Positions 26,676 through 39,107 are shown, counted from the stretch's first letter. The stretch is 48,446 nucleotides of DNA from Brooklawnia sp937867175 (GCA_036821905.1 DAISIR010000021.1:1-48446), one strand, 5' to 3'. A program made the numbers and translations. Notes: generated by a model from the letters alone, not told the origin.

Positions 26676-27623
26676 ATGGCAGCGCCCCATATTCTTCAGG
26701 TTGGCCCGTACCCCGCGTGGGATCAGGAGCCGCTGGAGGCGGCCTTCACCGTGCACCGGTACTTCGAGGCAGCTGACAAGGGGGCGTTCTTGGCCGAGGT
26801 CGGGCCGCAGATACGCGGGATCGCCACCCGGGGCGAGCTTGGTGCCGACGCCGCCATGATCGCGGCCTGCCCGAACCTGGAGATCGTCTCGGTCTACGGC
26901 GTGGGCTATGACGCGGTCGACCTGGACGCCTGCCGGGCCCGAGGGATCCGCGTCACCAACACCCCAGACGTGTTGACCGGCGATGTGGCCGACTTGGGGG
27001 TGGCGATGATGCTCGCGCAGTCGCGTGGCATGGTCGGCGCAGAGGCGTGGGCGCGCAGCGGGTCTTGGGCGAACCAGGGCCTGTACCAACTGCAGCGCCG
27101 GGTTTGGGGCAAGCGGGCGGGGGTGCTCGGGCTCGGCCGGATCGGTTTCGAGGTCGCCAAGCGCCTGGTGGGATTCGACCTGGACATCGCCTACAGCGAT
27201 GTCGCGGCCAAACCCTATGCCAGCCAGTGGGAGTTCATCGCCGACCCGGTGGCACTCGCCGAGCGGTCCGACTTCCTCTTTGTGACTTTGGCGGCGTCGG
27301 CGGCGACCAGGCATATCGTCGGGCGCGAGGTCATCGAGGCGCTCGGGCCCGAGGGCATGCTGATCAACGTCAGCCGGGCGGCGAACGTGGACGAGGAGGC
27401 TCTGCTGGCGGCCTTGGAGACCGGCAAGCTCGGGTCTGCTGCTTTGGACGTCTTCGAGGGGGAGCCTGCCTTCAATCCACGCTTCCTGGCCCTGCCGAAC
27501 GTGCTGTTGCAGCCGCACCACGCCAGCGGCACGATCGAGACGCGCAAGGCGATGGGCCAACTGGTCCGAGACAATCTGACGGCGCACTTCGCCGGCCAGG
27601 AGTTGCCGACTCCGGTCATCTGA
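26676..27623 (+). CDS. D-2-hydroxyacid dehydrogenase (hydroxypyruvate/glyoxylate reductase-like)
   Basis: A 315-residue NAD(P)-dependent enzyme. Motifs: EIVSVYGVGYDAVDL, the Rossmann GVLGLGRIGFEVAKRL, the catalytic Arg in INVSRAANVDEEAL, Glu in the DVFEGEP region and His in QPHHASGT. Closest in style to bacterial glyoxylate/hydroxypyruvate reductases (GhrB-like); other 2-oxoacids cannot be excluded. GAGGAG ends 5 nt before ATG 26676. A TAGCAT box around 26606 may serve as its -10, giving it a promoter separate from the glutamine synthetase gene. Confidence 0.88.
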   Translation: MAAPHILQVGPYPAWDQEPLEAAFTVHRYFEAADKGAFLAEVGPQIRGIATRGELGADAAMIAACPNLEIVSVYGVGYDAVDLDACRARGIRVTNTPDVLTGDVADLGVAMMLAQSRGMVGAEAWARSGSWANQGLYQLQRRVWGKRAGVLGLGRIGFEVAKRLVGFDLDIAYSDVAAKPYASQWEFIADPVALAERSDFLFVTLAASAATRHIVGREVIEALGPEGMLINVSRAANVDEEALLAALETGKLGSAALDVFEGEPAFNPRFLALPNVLLQPHHASGTIETRKAMGQLVRDNLTAHFAGQELPTPVI

Positions 27624-27734
27624 GGCTGGCGGCGAGGTTTTCACCCGCTGCGACGTGCGTCCGGCAGCCACTTCCCGGCACCGGGTTCTTGGGCAGCCAG
27701 GCCCAGCGTTTTCGTTCCTTCGACGCGCCCGCCG

Positions 27735-27783
27735 TGACCGGCTGAGGTCATCATCCAACCCCGGAATAACCCCGAGCCGGTCA
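27735..27783. other. Inverted repeat in the dnaK upstream region
   Basis: TGACCGGCT (27735-27743) and AGCCGGTCA (27775-27783) are perfect 9-bp arms around a 31-nt spacer, ending 3 bp before the HAIR element. It could be a terminator for the dehydrogenase gene or a second regulator site. I see no other element and no convincing gene in 27624-27785. Confidence 0.35.
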
Positions 27784-27785
27784 TG

Positions 27786-27806
27786 GTTGAGTGAGGTGGA
27801 CTCAAC
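27786..27806. promoter_or_regulatory. HAIR element (HspR operator) upstream of dnaK
   Basis: GTTGAGT-N7-ACTCAAC is a perfect 7-bp inverted repeat matching the HAIR consensus CTTGAGT-N7-ACTCAAG at the core positions. HspR, encoded as the last gene of the operon downstream, is the known repressor for such sites. A TAGGCT box at 27825-27830 may be the -10. Confidence 0.85.
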
Positions 27807-27868
27807 TTTGGGCCATGAGTGCGCTAGGCTCAACCTGCCGCGTTGCTCTCCCGAATGAGCTCCGCAGA

Positions 27869-27891
27869 CTTGAACTCAGAACGAACTCAAG
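27869..27891. promoter_or_regulatory. Second, degenerate HAIR-like site before dnaK
   Basis: CTTGA at 27869 and ACTCAAG at 27885-27891 face each other, with an extra GAACTCA at 27872-27878 repeated at 27883-27889. Spacing is 2 bp longer than in a consensus HAIR, so binding is uncertain. Confidence 0.35.
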
Positions 27892-27923
27892 CGTCCCAAG
27901 CACGAAATAGAAGGAGACAGAAG

Positions 27924-29780
<1,857 letters not shown>

Positions 29781-29785
29781 TATCG

Positions 29786-30361
29786 ATGACCGAACCGGTG
29801 GAACAGGCGGTTGAGCAGGATGCCGTCGAGGTACCTGAAGAGACCGACCTGACCCCGACCCAGGGCGAGGAGACCCCGGCTGCGGCCGGGGCTCCCGCCC
29901 TGGCGGCCCAAGTGGTCGAACTCGAGGCGCAGGTGGCTGGACTCGAGGCCTTGGCGGCCGAACGGACCGAAGACCTGCAGCGGGTCCAAGCTGAATACGT
30001 CAACTACAAGAGGCGGGTCGACCGCGACCGGGCACTGGCCCGGCAGGGTGGTGTAGAGGCCGTCCTGCGCGACCTCATGCCGGTCTTCGACGCGATCGTC
30101 GCGGCCGAGAGCCATGAGGAACTCACCGGGGGATTCCGGCTGACCGCCGATGAGTTGAGCAAGGTCACCAAGTCGTTTGGCTTCGAGTCGTTCGGCGAGG
30201 TCGGCGAGGAGTTCGACCCACGACTGCACGAGGCGCTGATGCAGGTGCCAGATCCGGACGCCGACACCATGCGCATCTACGAGGTGATGCAGGTGGGTTT
30301 CCGGGTGAACGAACAGGTGCTGCGTCCGGCTCGTGTCGTGGTAGCAGTGCCGCAAGAGTAA
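29786..30361 (+). CDS. grpE: Nucleotide exchange factor GrpE
   Basis: A 191-residue protein that releases ADP from DnaK. An acidic N-terminal tail is followed by a coiled coil (LEAQVAGLEALAAERTEDL), the conserved EYVNYKRRVDRDR, and the C-terminal beta domain with LHEALMQVPDPD and VGFRVNEQVLRPARVVVA. The frame extends to a TTG overlapping the dnaK stop, but ATG 29786 with GAAGGA 9 nt upstream is the likelier start. It lies 5 bp after dnaK in the operon. Confidence 0.95.
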   Translation: MTEPVEQAVEQDAVEVPEETDLTPTQGEETPAAAGAPALAAQVVELEAQVAGLEALAAERTEDLQRVQAEYVNYKRRVDRDRALARQGGVEAVLRDLMPVFDAIVAAESHEELTGGFRLTADELSKVTKSFGFESFGEVGEEFDPRLHEALMQVPDPDADTMRIYEVMQVGFRVNEQVLRPARVVVAVPQE

Positions 30362-30386
30362 TCACAGGTGGGAAGGAGGTTGGGCG

Positions 30387-31541
30387 ATGAGCACCAGGGA
30401 TTGGGTTGAGAAGGACTATTACAAGACCCTGGGTGTGCCGAAGGACGCGAAGCCGGACCAGATCAAGAAGGCGTTCCGGAAGATCGCTCGCGAGAACCAC
30501 CCTGACCAGCACCCGGGCGATAAGTCAGCCGAGCAGCGTTTCAAGGAGGCCTCCGAGGCCCACGACGTGCTGAGCGATCCGGACAAACGGCGTGAGTACG
30601 ACGAGCAACGCAGTTTGTTCGGATCCGGCTTCCGGTTCCCCCGCGGCGGGGGAGCCCCCGGTGGCGGCGCCTCTGGGGAAGACGTCTTCCGCACCATGGG
30701 GGACGCTGGGCTCGGCGACCTGCTCGGCAACCTCTTCGGGCAGGCCGGCGCGGCCGGCGTCCGTCGCACCACTCGCGGGCCGCGCCGCGGCTCCGACGTC
30801 GAGGGGGAGGTGACGATCGGTTTCAACCAGGCCGTCGAAGGCACCACGGTGGGCGTCCAGATGGCCAGCGACGACGCCTGCCCGGCCTGCCGCGGTACCG
30901 GCGCCAAGGCCGGGACGATGCCACGGGTCTGCCCGACCTGCCAAGGATCCGGCATGCAGCAGTCCACCTCCGGAGGCGTCTTCCAGGTCACCGAGCCCTG
31001 CCGCGAATGCCGCGGGCGGGGCCTGATCGTCGACAACCCGTGCGAGGTCTGCCATGGCAGTGGTCGCACCCAGAGCCGGCACACCATGCAGGTACGGATC
31101 CCCGCCGGGGTCACCGACGGCCAGAAGATCCGGATCAAGGGCAAGGGCAGCGCGGGCGAGAACGGCGGCTCGGCGGGTGACCTCTACGTCATCGTGCATG
31201 TGCGTCCACACCCGGTCTTCGGGCGCCAGGGCGACAACCTGACGGTCACCGTGCCGGTCACCTTCGCCGAGGCAGCGCTCGGCGCCGAGGTCGAGGTTCC
31301 CATCTTGGGTGGTGGCAGTGTCAAGCTGCGCATCCCGGCCGGGACACCGAACGGCCGTACCTTCCGGATCCGCGGTCGCGGAGTGACGAAGTCGACGGGC
31401 GAGAAGGGCGACCTGCTGGCCGCGGTGGACGTCCAGGTGCCGGGGCACCTGCCAGACGAGGCGCGCTCGGCTCTGCAGGCATATGCGGAGGCTGCTCGCG
31501 AGCCGAACCCACGCAATGATTTGTTGGCGAGCAACCGATGA
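30387..31541 (+). CDS. dnaJ: Molecular chaperone DnaJ (DnaJ1 type)
   Basis: A 384-residue Hsp40. The J domain occupies about residues 1-75 with His38-Pro-Asp40, which stimulates DnaK ATPase. A Gly/Phe-rich linker follows, then four zinc-binding CxxCxGxG repeats (CPACRGTG, CPTCQGSG, CRECRGRG, CEVCHGSG) and two client-binding beta domains. The STRDWVEKDYYKTLGV start is typical of the actinobacterial DnaJ1 that sits in the dnaK operon. AAGGAGG lies just before ATG 30387. The stop overlaps the hspR start. Confidence 0.97.
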   Translation: MSTRDWVEKDYYKTLGVPKDAKPDQIKKAFRKIARENHPDQHPGDKSAEQRFKEASEAHDVLSDPDKRREYDEQRSLFGSGFRFPRGGGAPGGGASGEDVFRTMGDAGLGDLLGNLFGQAGAAGVRRTTRGPRRGSDVEGEVTIGFNQAVEGTTVGVQMASDDACPACRGTGAKAGTMPRVCPTCQGSGMQQSTSGGVFQVTEPCRECRGRGLIVDNPCEVCHGSGRTQSRHTMQVRIPAGVTDGQKIRIKGKGSAGENGGSAGDLYVIVHVRPHPVFGRQGDNLTVTVPVTFAEAALGAEVEVPILGGGSVKLRIPAGTPNGRTFRIRGRGVTKSTGEKGDLLAAVDVQVPGHLPDEARSALQAYAEAAREPNPRNDLLASNR

Positions 31542-31984
31542 GTTCAGAACGCCTTCCCCAAGTCATGGATCCGGACGCTCCGGTCTTCAGCATCTCGGTG
31601 GCCGCTGCGCTGGCCGAGATGCACCCCCAGACGCTGCGCACCTACGACCGGCTGGGGCTGGTCGTCCCCAGCCGGGCCAAGGGCGGTGGTCGTCGCTATT
31701 CGCCGCGTGACGTGTACCGGTTGCGGCTCATCCAGCGACTGTCGCAGGAGGAGGGTGTCAACCTGAACGGCATCCGCCGAATCATCGCGCTGCAGACCGA
31801 ACTTGAAGACGCCCGCCGTCGCATCGACGAACTGACCGACTTGGTCCGCTCACTGGCTCAACGCGAGCAGGGCGGCACACGGATCTTCAGCGCCGGGACG
31901 ACTGGCCATGTCTGGCAGGGACGCAGCCGCCGGCAGCCACTCGCGTTGCCTGCAAGTCGGAGTCCGCGGCCGGATATCGCCTGA
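31538..31984 (+). CDS. hspR: HspR, MerR-family heat-shock repressor
   Basis: A 148-residue MerR-type regulator. The helix-turn-helix region reads ISVAAALAEMHPQTLRTYDRLGLV followed by GGGRRYSPRDVYRL; the C-terminal half is a coiled coil (LEDARRRIDELTDLVRSL) that mediates dimerisation. HspR represses its operon through HAIR sites, using DnaK as co-repressor in known systems. Both HAIR elements in this window, before dnaK and clpB, are expected targets. The ATG overlaps the dnaJ stop by 4 bp. The gene is convergent with the NRDE gene, separated by one base. Confidence 0.95.
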   Translation: MSSERLPQVMDPDAPVFSISVAAALAEMHPQTLRTYDRLGLVVPSRAKGGGRRYSPRDVYRLRLIQRLSQEEGVNLNGIRRIIALQTELEDARRRIDELTDLVRSLAQREQGGTRIFSAGTTGHVWQGRSRRQPLALPASRSPRPDIA

Positions 31985-31985
31985 G

Positions 31986-32696
31986 TCAAACCAGCTTCGG
32001 GGCATTCCACACCCCCGGCTCGTCGAGTTCGTACATCACCGCGTGGACGCCGCCGTGGTCCGCGCGAGCGCCCACCGAAACCGCTGCCACCAGCAGCGAC
32101 AGTGTCGAGTGGCCCTCCGGCCGGTTGTCGCGGATGAGGGCCCGCGGATCGGTCGGGTCGAGTCGGGCCGACTTGGCGAGCACCTCCAGCCATGCCGTCC
32201 ACCACGGGTCGGTGTCGGTGCCGGTGGCGGCGAACTCCGGCAGCCACGCCGCTATCCGGGGGTAGCCGGGGTCGTCGAGGTCGGCGTGGGAGACCATGTG
32301 GGTGCCGGGCGTCAGCCGCTGGCGTGCGGGGTGACCGCCCTGCCACGACGTCAACCTCGCGCCTGCCGCATCAGCCTCCACCAGGTGGAATCCGAGCGTG
32401 GTGAGCGGTTCGGGCAGCGGCTGACCGGCCAGGGCGTCCAGTACGAGGTGGCCGCGCGATGTCGGGACGCTGACATCGGCGCCCCCGGCCAGGTTCACCA
32501 GCACCGCCAGTTTTCGGTCGTCCGCGGCCAGCCATGCCCCGCCGGCCAGTTCGTCCTGGATGCCGCGAACCTGCGGGGATTCGGGCCACCACGCGCCCAG
32601 CGGACGCCACGGGCGTCCCGGGTCTTCGTCCCGGACGGCGAGCACCCGGACCGGTCCTTGACCGGGCTCCGGCACTCGGATCACCACCGTGCACAT
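31986..32696 (-). CDS. NRDE / TANGO2 family protein
   Basis: A 236-residue protein of the family once called DUF833. It begins MCTVVIRV, with the conserved Cys2 found throughout NRDE/TANGO2 proteins, followed by a region equivalent to the name-giving motif (here VRDEDPGRPW rather than ANRDE). The fold is predicted to resemble Ntn hydrolases, with Cys2 exposed if Met1 is removed; the biochemical role is not established. ATG 32696 is preceded by TAGCGT 8 nt upstream, a possible leaderless promoter. coaBC is divergent, 47 bp away. Confidence 0.75.
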   Translation of the reverse strand: MCTVVIRVPEPGQGPVRVLAVRDEDPGRPWRPLGAWWPESPQVRGIQDELAGGAWLAADDRKLAVLVNLAGGADVSVPTSRGHLVLDALAGQPLPEPLTTLGFHLVEADAAGARLTSWQGGHPARQRLTPGTHMVSHADLDDPGYPRIAAWLPEFAATGTDTDPWWTAWLEVLAKSARLDPTDPRALIRDNRPEGHSTLSLLVAAVSVGARADHGGVHAVMYELDEPGVWNAPKLV

Positions 32697-32743
32697 GTTC
32701 TGCAACGCTACCCGGCCCGCTTCGTGATGAGAGAATCGCCGGC

Positions 32744-33949
32744 ATGGAGATCGTTGTTGGGGTGACCGGCGGTATCGCTGCATACAAGGCGGTGTCTGTG
32801 GTCCGGCTGTTGATCGGCGACGGCCACAATGTGCACGTGGTGCCGACGCAGGACGCGTTGCGTTTCGTCGGTCTGCCGACTTGGGAGGCGATTTCCCGGA
32901 ACCGGGTCACCGCCTCGGTGCATGAGGACGTGCCGCAGGTTCGCCATGTGGCGCTTGGGCAGGCGGCGGAGTTGATCATCGTGGCGCCGGCCACTGCGAA
33001 CACGTTGGCGTCCATGGCCGCCGGGCTGGCGGACGACCTGCTCGGCACCACGTTGCTGGCGAGCAGCGCTCCAGTGCTGGTGGCCCCCGCGATGCACACC
33101 CAGATGTGGTTGCATCCGGCGACCCGGGCCAATATGGCGACCCTGCGCGCCCGCGGCGTCCATGTCGTCGGGCCCGACGACGGGCCGCTGACCGGCGGCG
33201 ACTCCGGCCCGGGAAGAATGAGCGAGCCCGAGGCGATCCATGCCGCCGCCACTGCGTTGCTGCAGCGCCGCCACGACTTGGCCGGCCTGACCATTGCGGT
33301 CTCTGCGGGCGGCACCCGTGAACCAATAGACCCGGTTCGCTTCATCGGCAACCGGTCCAGTGGTCGGCAGGGGGTTGCCTTGGCGGTGGCAGCCGCTGAT
33401 CGGGGTGCGCGGGTGTTGCTGGCGTCGGCGAATGTCGAGGGCGACGTGCTGGCCGAGGCCCGGCGTCCGGGCATTGAGATCTCGTCGGCCGGTTCCGCGG
33501 CCGAGTTGTCCGGGGCGATCTCCCAACTTGCCGCGCAGGCGGACGTGGTGATCATGGCGGCCGCGGTGGCCGACTACCGGGTGGCCGAGGTCTCCGAGGG
33601 CAAGCTGACCAAGGAATCCGGTGAGGTGCCGACCATCACTTTGACCGAGAACCCCGACATCGTGGCGGGGCTGGCGTCCCGGCGCCGCCCGGGCCAAACC
33701 ATCGTCGGCTTTGCGGCTGAGACCGCCCGGGGCGAGGAGTTGCTGGAGCGCGGTCGCCGCAAGCGCCGCCGCAAGGGCCTCGACCTGTTGGCGGTCAACG
33801 AGGTGGGCTGGACGACCGGCTTCGGTACCCCCGACAACAGGCTGCTGATTCTGGACGCCGCTGACGCCGTGATAGCCGAGGTCGCCGGCTCGAAGCGTGA
33901 GGTGGCCGACGGACTGCTGGACGCCGTCCTGGCCGCGCGCCGAGGCTGA
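32744..33949 (+). CDS. coaBC: Bifunctional phosphopantothenoylcysteine decarboxylase / phosphopantothenate-cysteine ligase
   Basis: A 401-residue fusion enzyme of coenzyme A synthesis. The N-terminal ~180 residues are the flavin-dependent CoaC decarboxylase: VGVTGGIAAYKA, catalytic His in VRHVALG and VAPAMHTQMW, where His replaces the usual Asn as is normal in actinobacteria. The C-terminal part is the CoaB ligase: SAGGTREPIDPVRFIGNRSSG, MAAAVADYRV and EGKLTKE. ATG 32744 is the family start. There is only a poor ribosome site. Confidence 0.95.
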   Translation: MEIVVGVTGGIAAYKAVSVVRLLIGDGHNVHVVPTQDALRFVGLPTWEAISRNRVTASVHEDVPQVRHVALGQAAELIIVAPATANTLASMAAGLADDLLGTTLLASSAPVLVAPAMHTQMWLHPATRANMATLRARGVHVVGPDDGPLTGGDSGPGRMSEPEAIHAAATALLQRRHDLAGLTIAVSAGGTREPIDPVRFIGNRSSGRQGVALAVAAADRGARVLLASANVEGDVLAEARRPGIEISSAGSAAELSGAISQLAAQADVVIMAAAVADYRVAEVSEGKLTKESGEVPTITLTENPDIVAGLASRRRPGQTIVGFAAETARGEELLERGRRKRRRKGLDLLAVNEVGWTTGFGTPDNRLLILDAADAVIAEVAGSKREVADGLLDAVLAARRG

Positions 33950-34009
33950 ACGGTTTCGACTTGGCCCGAGATCAGCCGAGTGGATCACGGGCTGGCACGG
34001 TTTGGCGTG

Positions 34010-34032
34010 CAATATATCGCGGCGATATATTG
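34010..34032. promoter_or_regulatory. Palindromic operator, probably bound by the PadR regulator
   Basis: CAATATATCGC (34010-34020) and GCGATATATTG (34022-34032) form a perfect 11-bp inverted repeat around one base. It is strikingly AT-rich for this genome and overlaps a plausible -10 TATATT (34026-34031), with TTTGGC at 34001-34006 as -35. PadR proteins commonly bind palindromes of this type in their own promoters, so padR-ino1 is likely repressed here. Confidence 0.7.
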
Positions 34033-34060
34033 GCTGGCGTCCCTGCGGAAAGGTTTGCTC

Positions 34061-34627
34061 GTGCCATTGCGCCCCAAGACCCTGGAGTTGGCCATCCTCG
34101 GCCGGCTCATGCAGGGTCCGTGTCACGGCTATGTGCTGCGCAAGCACTTGGTAGCCGTCGTCGGGGCGCTGCACTCCGTTTCCTACGGCTCGCTGTACCC
34201 CGCGTTGCGCCGGTTGACTGAGCGCGGCCTGATCTGCGACTGCGGCGCTGGTCTTGCCCGGTTCGTGGGTGGGCGTTCGCGACGGGTCTACCACATCACC
34301 GAACTGGGGCAGGAGCGCCTGATGCAGGAACTGGCCGAAGCTGATTCGGCCTCTTGGGCAGACGATGACTTCGGGGTTCGGTTCAGCCTGCTCGGTTCCA
34401 CCGCAGCGACGACGCGAATCGACATCCTGAGGGGTCGTCGGGAGCATTCCGAGACCCGGTTGACGAACCTGCGGGACAGTGTCCAAGCAGACTTCGACCG
34501 ATACACCACAGAACTTGTGCGGCACGCCGGCGAGATGATCGCCCGCGAACTTGAGTGGCTCGACCAACTCATCGCCGCAGAAGAAGCCGCCGACCATGGC
34601 GCCGCAATAATCAAGGAGAACAAATGA
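34061..34627 (+). CDS. PadR-family transcriptional regulator
   Basis: A 188-residue regulator. The winged-helix domain reads LELAILGRLMQGPCHGYVLRKHL, then YGSLYPALRRLTERGLI and YHITELGQERL, diagnostic of PadR. The C-terminal half is helical, for dimerisation. GTG 34061 is chosen because GGAAAGG lies 7 nt upstream and the conserved domain begins directly after it; the frame is open 27 codons further, across the operator. It overlaps ino1 by 4 bp. Mycobacteria have the same PadR-ino1 neighbourhood, suggesting control of inositol synthesis. Confidence 0.9.
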   Translation: MPLRPKTLELAILGRLMQGPCHGYVLRKHLVAVVGALHSVSYGSLYPALRRLTERGLICDCGAGLARFVGGRSRRVYHITELGQERLMQELAEADSASWADDDFGVRFSLLGSTAATTRIDILRGRREHSETRLTNLRDSVQADFDRYTTELVRHAGEMIARELEWLDQLIAAEEAADHGAAIIKENK

Positions 34628-35703
34628 GCGCAATTCGCGTCGCTATCGTCGGCGTGGGCAACTGTGCGACGACCCTCGTGCAGGGTGTGACGTACTACCG
34701 GGACGCCAAGGCCGGCGAGAAGGTACCTGGCCTGATGCACGTCCAGTTCGGTGACTACCACGTTCGCGATCTCAAGTTCGTGGTCGCCCTCGACGTGGAC
34801 GCCGCCAAGGTGGGGCTAGACCTCGCCGACGCCCTCGGCGCCAGCGAGAACAACACCATCAAGCTGTGCGACGTCGCCCCCACCGGCACGATCGTGCAGC
34901 GTGGCGTCACCCTGGACGGGCTGGGCAAGTACTATCGCGAGACGATCACCGAATCGGATGCTGTGCCGGTCGATGTGGTGCAGGTACTCAAGGACGCCAA
35001 GGTCGACGTGGTGGTCAGCTACCTGCCCGTCGGCTCCGAGCAAGCAGACAAGTTCTACGCGCAGTGCGCCATCGACGCCGGTTGCGCGTTCGTCAACTGC
35101 CTGCCGGTCTTCATCGCCTCCGACCCCGAGTGGGCGCAGAAGTTCACCGACGCCGGCCTGCCGATCGTCGGCGACGACATCAAGTCGCAGATCGGCGCCA
35201 CCATCACTCACCGCGTGTTGGCCAAGCTCTTCGAGGACCGCGGCATCACCATCGACCGCACCTACCAGCTGAACTTCGGCGGCAACATGGACTTCAAGAA
35301 CATGCTTGAGCGTGAGCGTCTGGTCTCCAAGAAGATTTCCAAGACCCAGGCGGTCACCTCGAACGTCGAGCACCACTTCGCCGAGCGCGACATTCACGTC
35401 GGCCCCTCCGACTACGTCGGCTGGCTGGACGACCGGAAGTGGGCGTACGTGCGTCTGGAGGGCCGCAACTTCGGTGGCGCCCCGGTGAGTCTGGAGTACA
35501 AGTTGGAGGTCTGGGACTCCCCGAACTCCGCCGGTGTGGTCATCGACGCGGTCCGGGCCGCCAAGATCGGCCTGGACCGCGGTGTGGGTGGCCCGCTGCT
35601 CTCGCCGGCGAGCTTCTTCATGAAGTCGCCGCCCGAGCAGCGCCATGACGAGTTCGCGCAGGAGACCACCGAGGCCTTCATTCGCGGCGATATCGAGCGC
35701 TGA
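34624..35703 (+). CDS. ino1: Inositol-3-phosphate synthase
   Basis: A 359-residue enzyme that isomerises glucose 6-phosphate to inositol phosphate using bound NAD, the entry to phosphatidylinositol, mycothiol and inositol-lipid synthesis. The NAD-binding motif is AIVGVGNCATTL; further family motifs are GDDIKSQIGATITHR, TYQLNFGGNMDFKN and VGPSDYVGWLDD. AAGGAG lies 6 nt before the ATG, which overlaps the padR stop (ATGA), so the two are co-translated. A strong hairpin terminator begins 20 bp after the stop. Confidence 0.96.
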   Translation: MSAIRVAIVGVGNCATTLVQGVTYYRDAKAGEKVPGLMHVQFGDYHVRDLKFVVALDVDAAKVGLDLADALGASENNTIKLCDVAPTGTIVQRGVTLDGLGKYYRETITESDAVPVDVVQVLKDAKVDVVVSYLPVGSEQADKFYAQCAIDAGCAFVNCLPVFIASDPEWAQKFTDAGLPIVGDDIKSQIGATITHRVLAKLFEDRGITIDRTYQLNFGGNMDFKNMLERERLVSKKISKTQAVTSNVEHHFAERDIHVGPSDYVGWLDDRKWAYVRLEGRNFGGAPVSLEYKLEVWDSPNSAGVVIDAVRAAKIGLDRGVGGPLLSPASFFMKSPPEQRHDEFAQETTEAFIRGDIER

Positions 35704-35723
35704 TCGCCTGTCGCAAGGCTGAA

Positions 35724-35753
35724 CAGGGGCGGGTCCTTCGAGGCCCGCCCCTG
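35724..35753 (+). terminator. Terminator after ino1
   Basis: CAGGGGCGGG (35724-35733) pairs perfectly with CCCGCCCCTG (35744-35753); the loop can add a small CCT-AGG stem. No T tract, as is usual in this window. Confidence 0.75.
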
Positions 35754-35779
35754 GTTCGCGTCCCGGGCGTGAGGACGAC

Positions 35780-35856
35780 CGGTCCCCGAGGACCGTCTCG
35801 ACCCGAATGACGTCCGAGTACGTGCATAGGCGGTCCCCGTGGACTGTCCGGACCCG
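35780..35856 (+). repeat. Pair of 26-bp direct repeats 51 bp apart
   Basis: Copies at 35780-35805 and 35831-35856 match at 22 of 26 positions and both start CGGTCCCCGWGGAC, a small GTCC-GGAC palindrome. They fill the gap between ino1 and the membrane-protein gene. Core and spacing resemble the 52-bp repeats at 7.96-8.07 and 9.02-9.23 kb. Confidence 0.6.
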
Positions 35857-35877
35857 GGATCGGCCCTCTCGCCCGCC

Positions 35878-35883
35878 TATGGT
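35878..35883 (+). promoter_or_regulatory. Likely -10 box (TATGGT) for a leaderless membrane-protein mRNA
   Basis: TATGGT ends 7 nt before the ATG at 35891. The in-frame ATG inside this box (35879) is therefore less likely to be used. Confidence 0.45.
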
Positions 35884-35890
35884 GGTTTTC

Positions 35891-36418
35891 ATGGCACCGT
35901 CCTCCAGCCCGGTCACGATCGACCTGGCGCCCACCCGTGATCAGCTCATCGACGCCTTCGTCTGGGTGACGCTCGGCCTCGTCCTGGGGGCCGCCTTCGC
36001 TGTGCTCGGCAGCCGCGGTGGCGATGTCGCCTCAGTCGGCATCGGGCTCGGCATAGTGGGGCTGGCCGCTGTCTCGGGTTTCCTGGAGTACCGCCAACTC
36101 CCGGGCGCAGTGCTTACGGTGGATGCCAGCCAGGTCGTGGTGGCGCCGCGCCGTGGCGACACGACCGTGGTGCCGACCCAGACGATCGGCTCGCTGCGGA
36201 TCGCGTACGTGCCGCGCTCGCGCCGAGGTGCCGGACGCCGATCCGGCAGGACCGCTGGAGAGTTGCCCCCCGGTTGGTGGCTGGTGATCGAGCCGAAACT
36301 GGACGCGCCGCCGCTGCCCGGCCATAGCCGCGCCTTTTCAGTCGGTGTCGATGCTGCAAGGATTCGAGAGCTGGCTGCCGCCTGTCAACGCTTCGGTCTT
36401 GCCCTGGCTGAACCATGA
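35891..36418 (+). CDS. Small membrane protein with two transmembrane helices, unknown function
   Basis: A 175-residue protein. Two adjacent membrane helices lie near residues 20-40 (AFVWVTLGLVLGAAFAVLG) and 47-65. A soluble C-terminal part follows that opens GAVLTVDASQVVVAPRRGDTT and resembles a PH-like beta domain, but I cannot assign it with confidence. ATG 35891 is preferred over ATG 35879 because a TATGGT box is centred on the earlier one. Its stop lies 42 bp before the clpB HAIR element, and it is not part of the heat-shock operon. Confidence 0.6.
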   Translation: MAPSSSPVTIDLAPTRDQLIDAFVWVTLGLVLGAAFAVLGSRGGDVASVGIGLGIVGLAAVSGFLEYRQLPGAVLTVDASQVVVAPRRGDTTVVPTQTIGSLRIAYVPRSRRGAGRRSGRTAGELPPGWWLVIEPKLDAPPLPGHSRAFSVGVDAARIRELAAACQRFGLALAEP

Positions 36419-36460
36419 GTATCGAGGTGCCGGAGTGGAATACCGGCGTCCTTCCAAAGG

Positions 36461-36479
36461 TTGAGTGAAGTAGACTCAA
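36461..36479. promoter_or_regulatory. HAIR element (HspR operator) upstream of clpB
   Basis: TTGAGT-N7-ACTCAA matches the HAIR core exactly and lies 46 bp before the clpB ATG. The spacer (GAAGTAG) resembles that of the dnaK site (GAGGTGG). It places clpB in the HspR regulon with dnaK. Confidence 0.85.
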
Positions 36480-36524
36480 GTCCGATTGAGCCCCTGATCA
36501 CTGAACCAACGCGGAAGAGGTCTG

Positions 36525-39107
<2,583 letters not shown>

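Noticed and set aside
27641..27754. Minus-strand ORF of 37 codons before dnaK
   Set aside because: It has a clean frame and high GC3 but only GGGGTTGG before its ATG and no promoter; chance ORFs of this size are common at this GC content.
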